Below, one piece after another: positions 62,486 to 64,000 of a DNA stretch of 64,000 nt. The stretch covers positions 16,496,254 through 16,560,253 of the forward strand of contig NW_022145606.1 in NCBI RefSeq assembly GCF_000002235.5, in the 5' to 3' direction. A model generated the notes under the pieces. It did not search any database. It was not told where the DNA came from and saw only the letters and a list, made by a program, of their open reading frames with translations. Every line of letters starts with the position of its first letter. Position 1 is the stretch's first letter. The position numbers and the translations under genes are program-made. Source of the stretch: Strongylocentrotus purpuratus. Lineage: Eukaryota; Echinodermata; Echinoidea; Camarodonta; Strongylocentrotidae.

Positions 62486-64000
62486 ACCCATGACCCCCCA
62501 AAGATTCACTTGCAACAGACCAAATCCTTGTTGAAATATATTCTCCTTTTCTGTTTATTTTTTTTGCCAAGAATATAAAAAAGTTTCACATTTTACAACC
62601 TAACAGCACATTTCACGATCCAACAACACATTTCAAAATGCGTTTATAACGAGTAGAACTAAAAGAGCATAACATTTTAACATAACATGGGCTGCTATTC
62701 TGGGCCATGTGCCTTGTACAACATATGACATAAACCATATTTTTAGCCAAATATTTGAGTGATCTTTACTTCTATTTTGCATAATTATGAATGTTTTAGC
62801 TTTAAACACAAGAATGAAAGTGAGTTTTTTATTTTTTATTTGTAATGATTATGTATGTGAACTAGGCCTACATGTACTTCCTAAGTTTCTTTCTTTTATT
62901 CTTTAATCAATGATCCTATTTTATGACCAATTTCATTTAGTAAACAGTAAACACTGTGCAATCAGTCCATAGACTGCTACTGCAACCTACCAAACCAAAC
63001 TTGGCAATGAATATTCATTTATTTCACCACCAAAAAAAAAATCAAACCAAATTTACTACAGGGGTTATTTCTGGTATCACAAATATTATTAAAAAGTTAC
63101 ATCAAGTTATTTCTTTTTCATTTGAGATAGAAAGAAAGAAGAAAAACAAAATTAATATGGAACACATCCCCCATATTAGCCATATACAGTGTAAGTATTA
63201 ACTTTTTGAAAACAATATTTTGTATAAACTCACAGACGGCAAGATGGCAAGATGATTCATTACTTTGAAAGTTAAAGCAAATACTTAAAAAAAAAAAGAT
63301 TTTTGTTGGAAGTTGAAACACAACCTACACACAAAATGAAGATTTTACTGAAACATCTGCAAATATTTCTTCTAAAGTTGACAGAAAAAAATCACTCTAC
63401 TTATCATGAGTTGTGTTCACTTACAGTAACTAAAATAGAAGAACAAAAATACAAAAAGAAAAATACATGTGCCTAATGAGAAAAACAAAATATGGTGAAA
63501 ATAATACAAAGAAACACACTCAAAATAATAAAAAGACATACAAAATATACAAACTTTAAAAAGAGTTCTTGATAAAGATTGAAGTATGATTAACCAAAGA
63601 CAGACATATATATCAAAATCACACAAAAACATGTTCTCACTGGAACAAGTTGGCAAGAAAATTTCACTTTTCATAATTCCACATTGTATTTGTACAATTA
63701 CATCCTCTAATTATAAATCCCTCAAACATATTTGGAAACTCAAAGTCTGCAAAGAGAAATAATTACTCAAACTTGAGCTTCCATATTGTTTTTGAGGGGT
63801 TTAGTTTAAAAACTTTCAAAGTTATTTACAACTTTAGATCACACACACTCAATAAAGCTTTAAAAAAGAAGAAAAAAAGTGATGAAAATACACTTCATTA
63901 TAGCCACTGCACTAAACAATATGCAACTATTTAAAAAATTCTTTGTTGCAACTTGTTCACAGCTAAAAATATTGCAGAACCAGGATATTTGAAAAATTGA
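62486..64000. other. AT-rich, no recognised feature
   Basis: No exon with splice sites, inverted ends or tandem repeats is seen. Upstream P3H exons would be expected on the - strand here or further right; none is recognisable. Confidence 0.5.

Overview
The window is eukaryotic and looks like a marine deuterostome invertebrate. I favour an echinoderm such as a sea urchin, because of the many tRNA-derived SINEs, the dense miniature inverted-repeat transposons (MITEs), the C-homopolymer-bearing repeats and the metazoan FDPS and collagen prolyl 3-hydroxylase genes; the species call is inference. Two protein-coding genes can be supported and almost everything else is repeat-derived.

Gene 1 (+ strand, 13401-29144) is farnesyl diphosphate synthase, FDPS. 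Ten coding exons join in frame with canonical splice sites and encode 440 residues, or 348 if translation starts at the second in-frame methionine in exon 2. Exon 1 encodes a basic, Ser/Thr-rich leader like a mitochondrial targeting sequence, matching the dual-start logic of vertebrate FDPS. Both Asp-rich catalytic motifs are intact. The 3' ends of exons 3 and 4, each with its splice donor, have been copied repeatedly into the introns that follow.

Gene 2 (- strand, 56917-40290) is the C-terminal half of a leprecan-type prolyl 3-hydroxylase (P3H). Six coding exons are seen. The 5' part, with signal peptide and TPR-like repeats, must lie beyond the right edge. The 2-oxoglutarate/Fe(II) oxygenase domain is intact. 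A 527-codon exon inserts a very acidic, probably disordered segment ahead of it, and the C-terminus lacks a KDEL-type signal. An exon of this gene also has partial copies in the neighbouring intron.

Layout: 0.3-3.4 kb, a decayed LINE broken up by MITEs; 3.6-9.1 kb, two oppositely oriented ~108-bp satellite arrays around nested MITEs; 9-13.4 kb, pyrimidine-rich DNA, a possible promoter region and foldback elements; 13.4-29.1 kb, FDPS; 29.2-36.2 kb, a SINE, a LINE 3' end and foldback MITEs; 36-40 kb, the probable 3' side of P3H; 40.3-56.9 kb, P3H exons with a 6.15-kb TIR element that has an unusual 15-bp target duplication; 57.1-60.1 kb, a piggyBac-like relic nested in a MITE; 60-64 kb, AT-rich DNA with two MITEs and nothing else recognised. 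Several insertions can be ordered because their target duplications are still exact.
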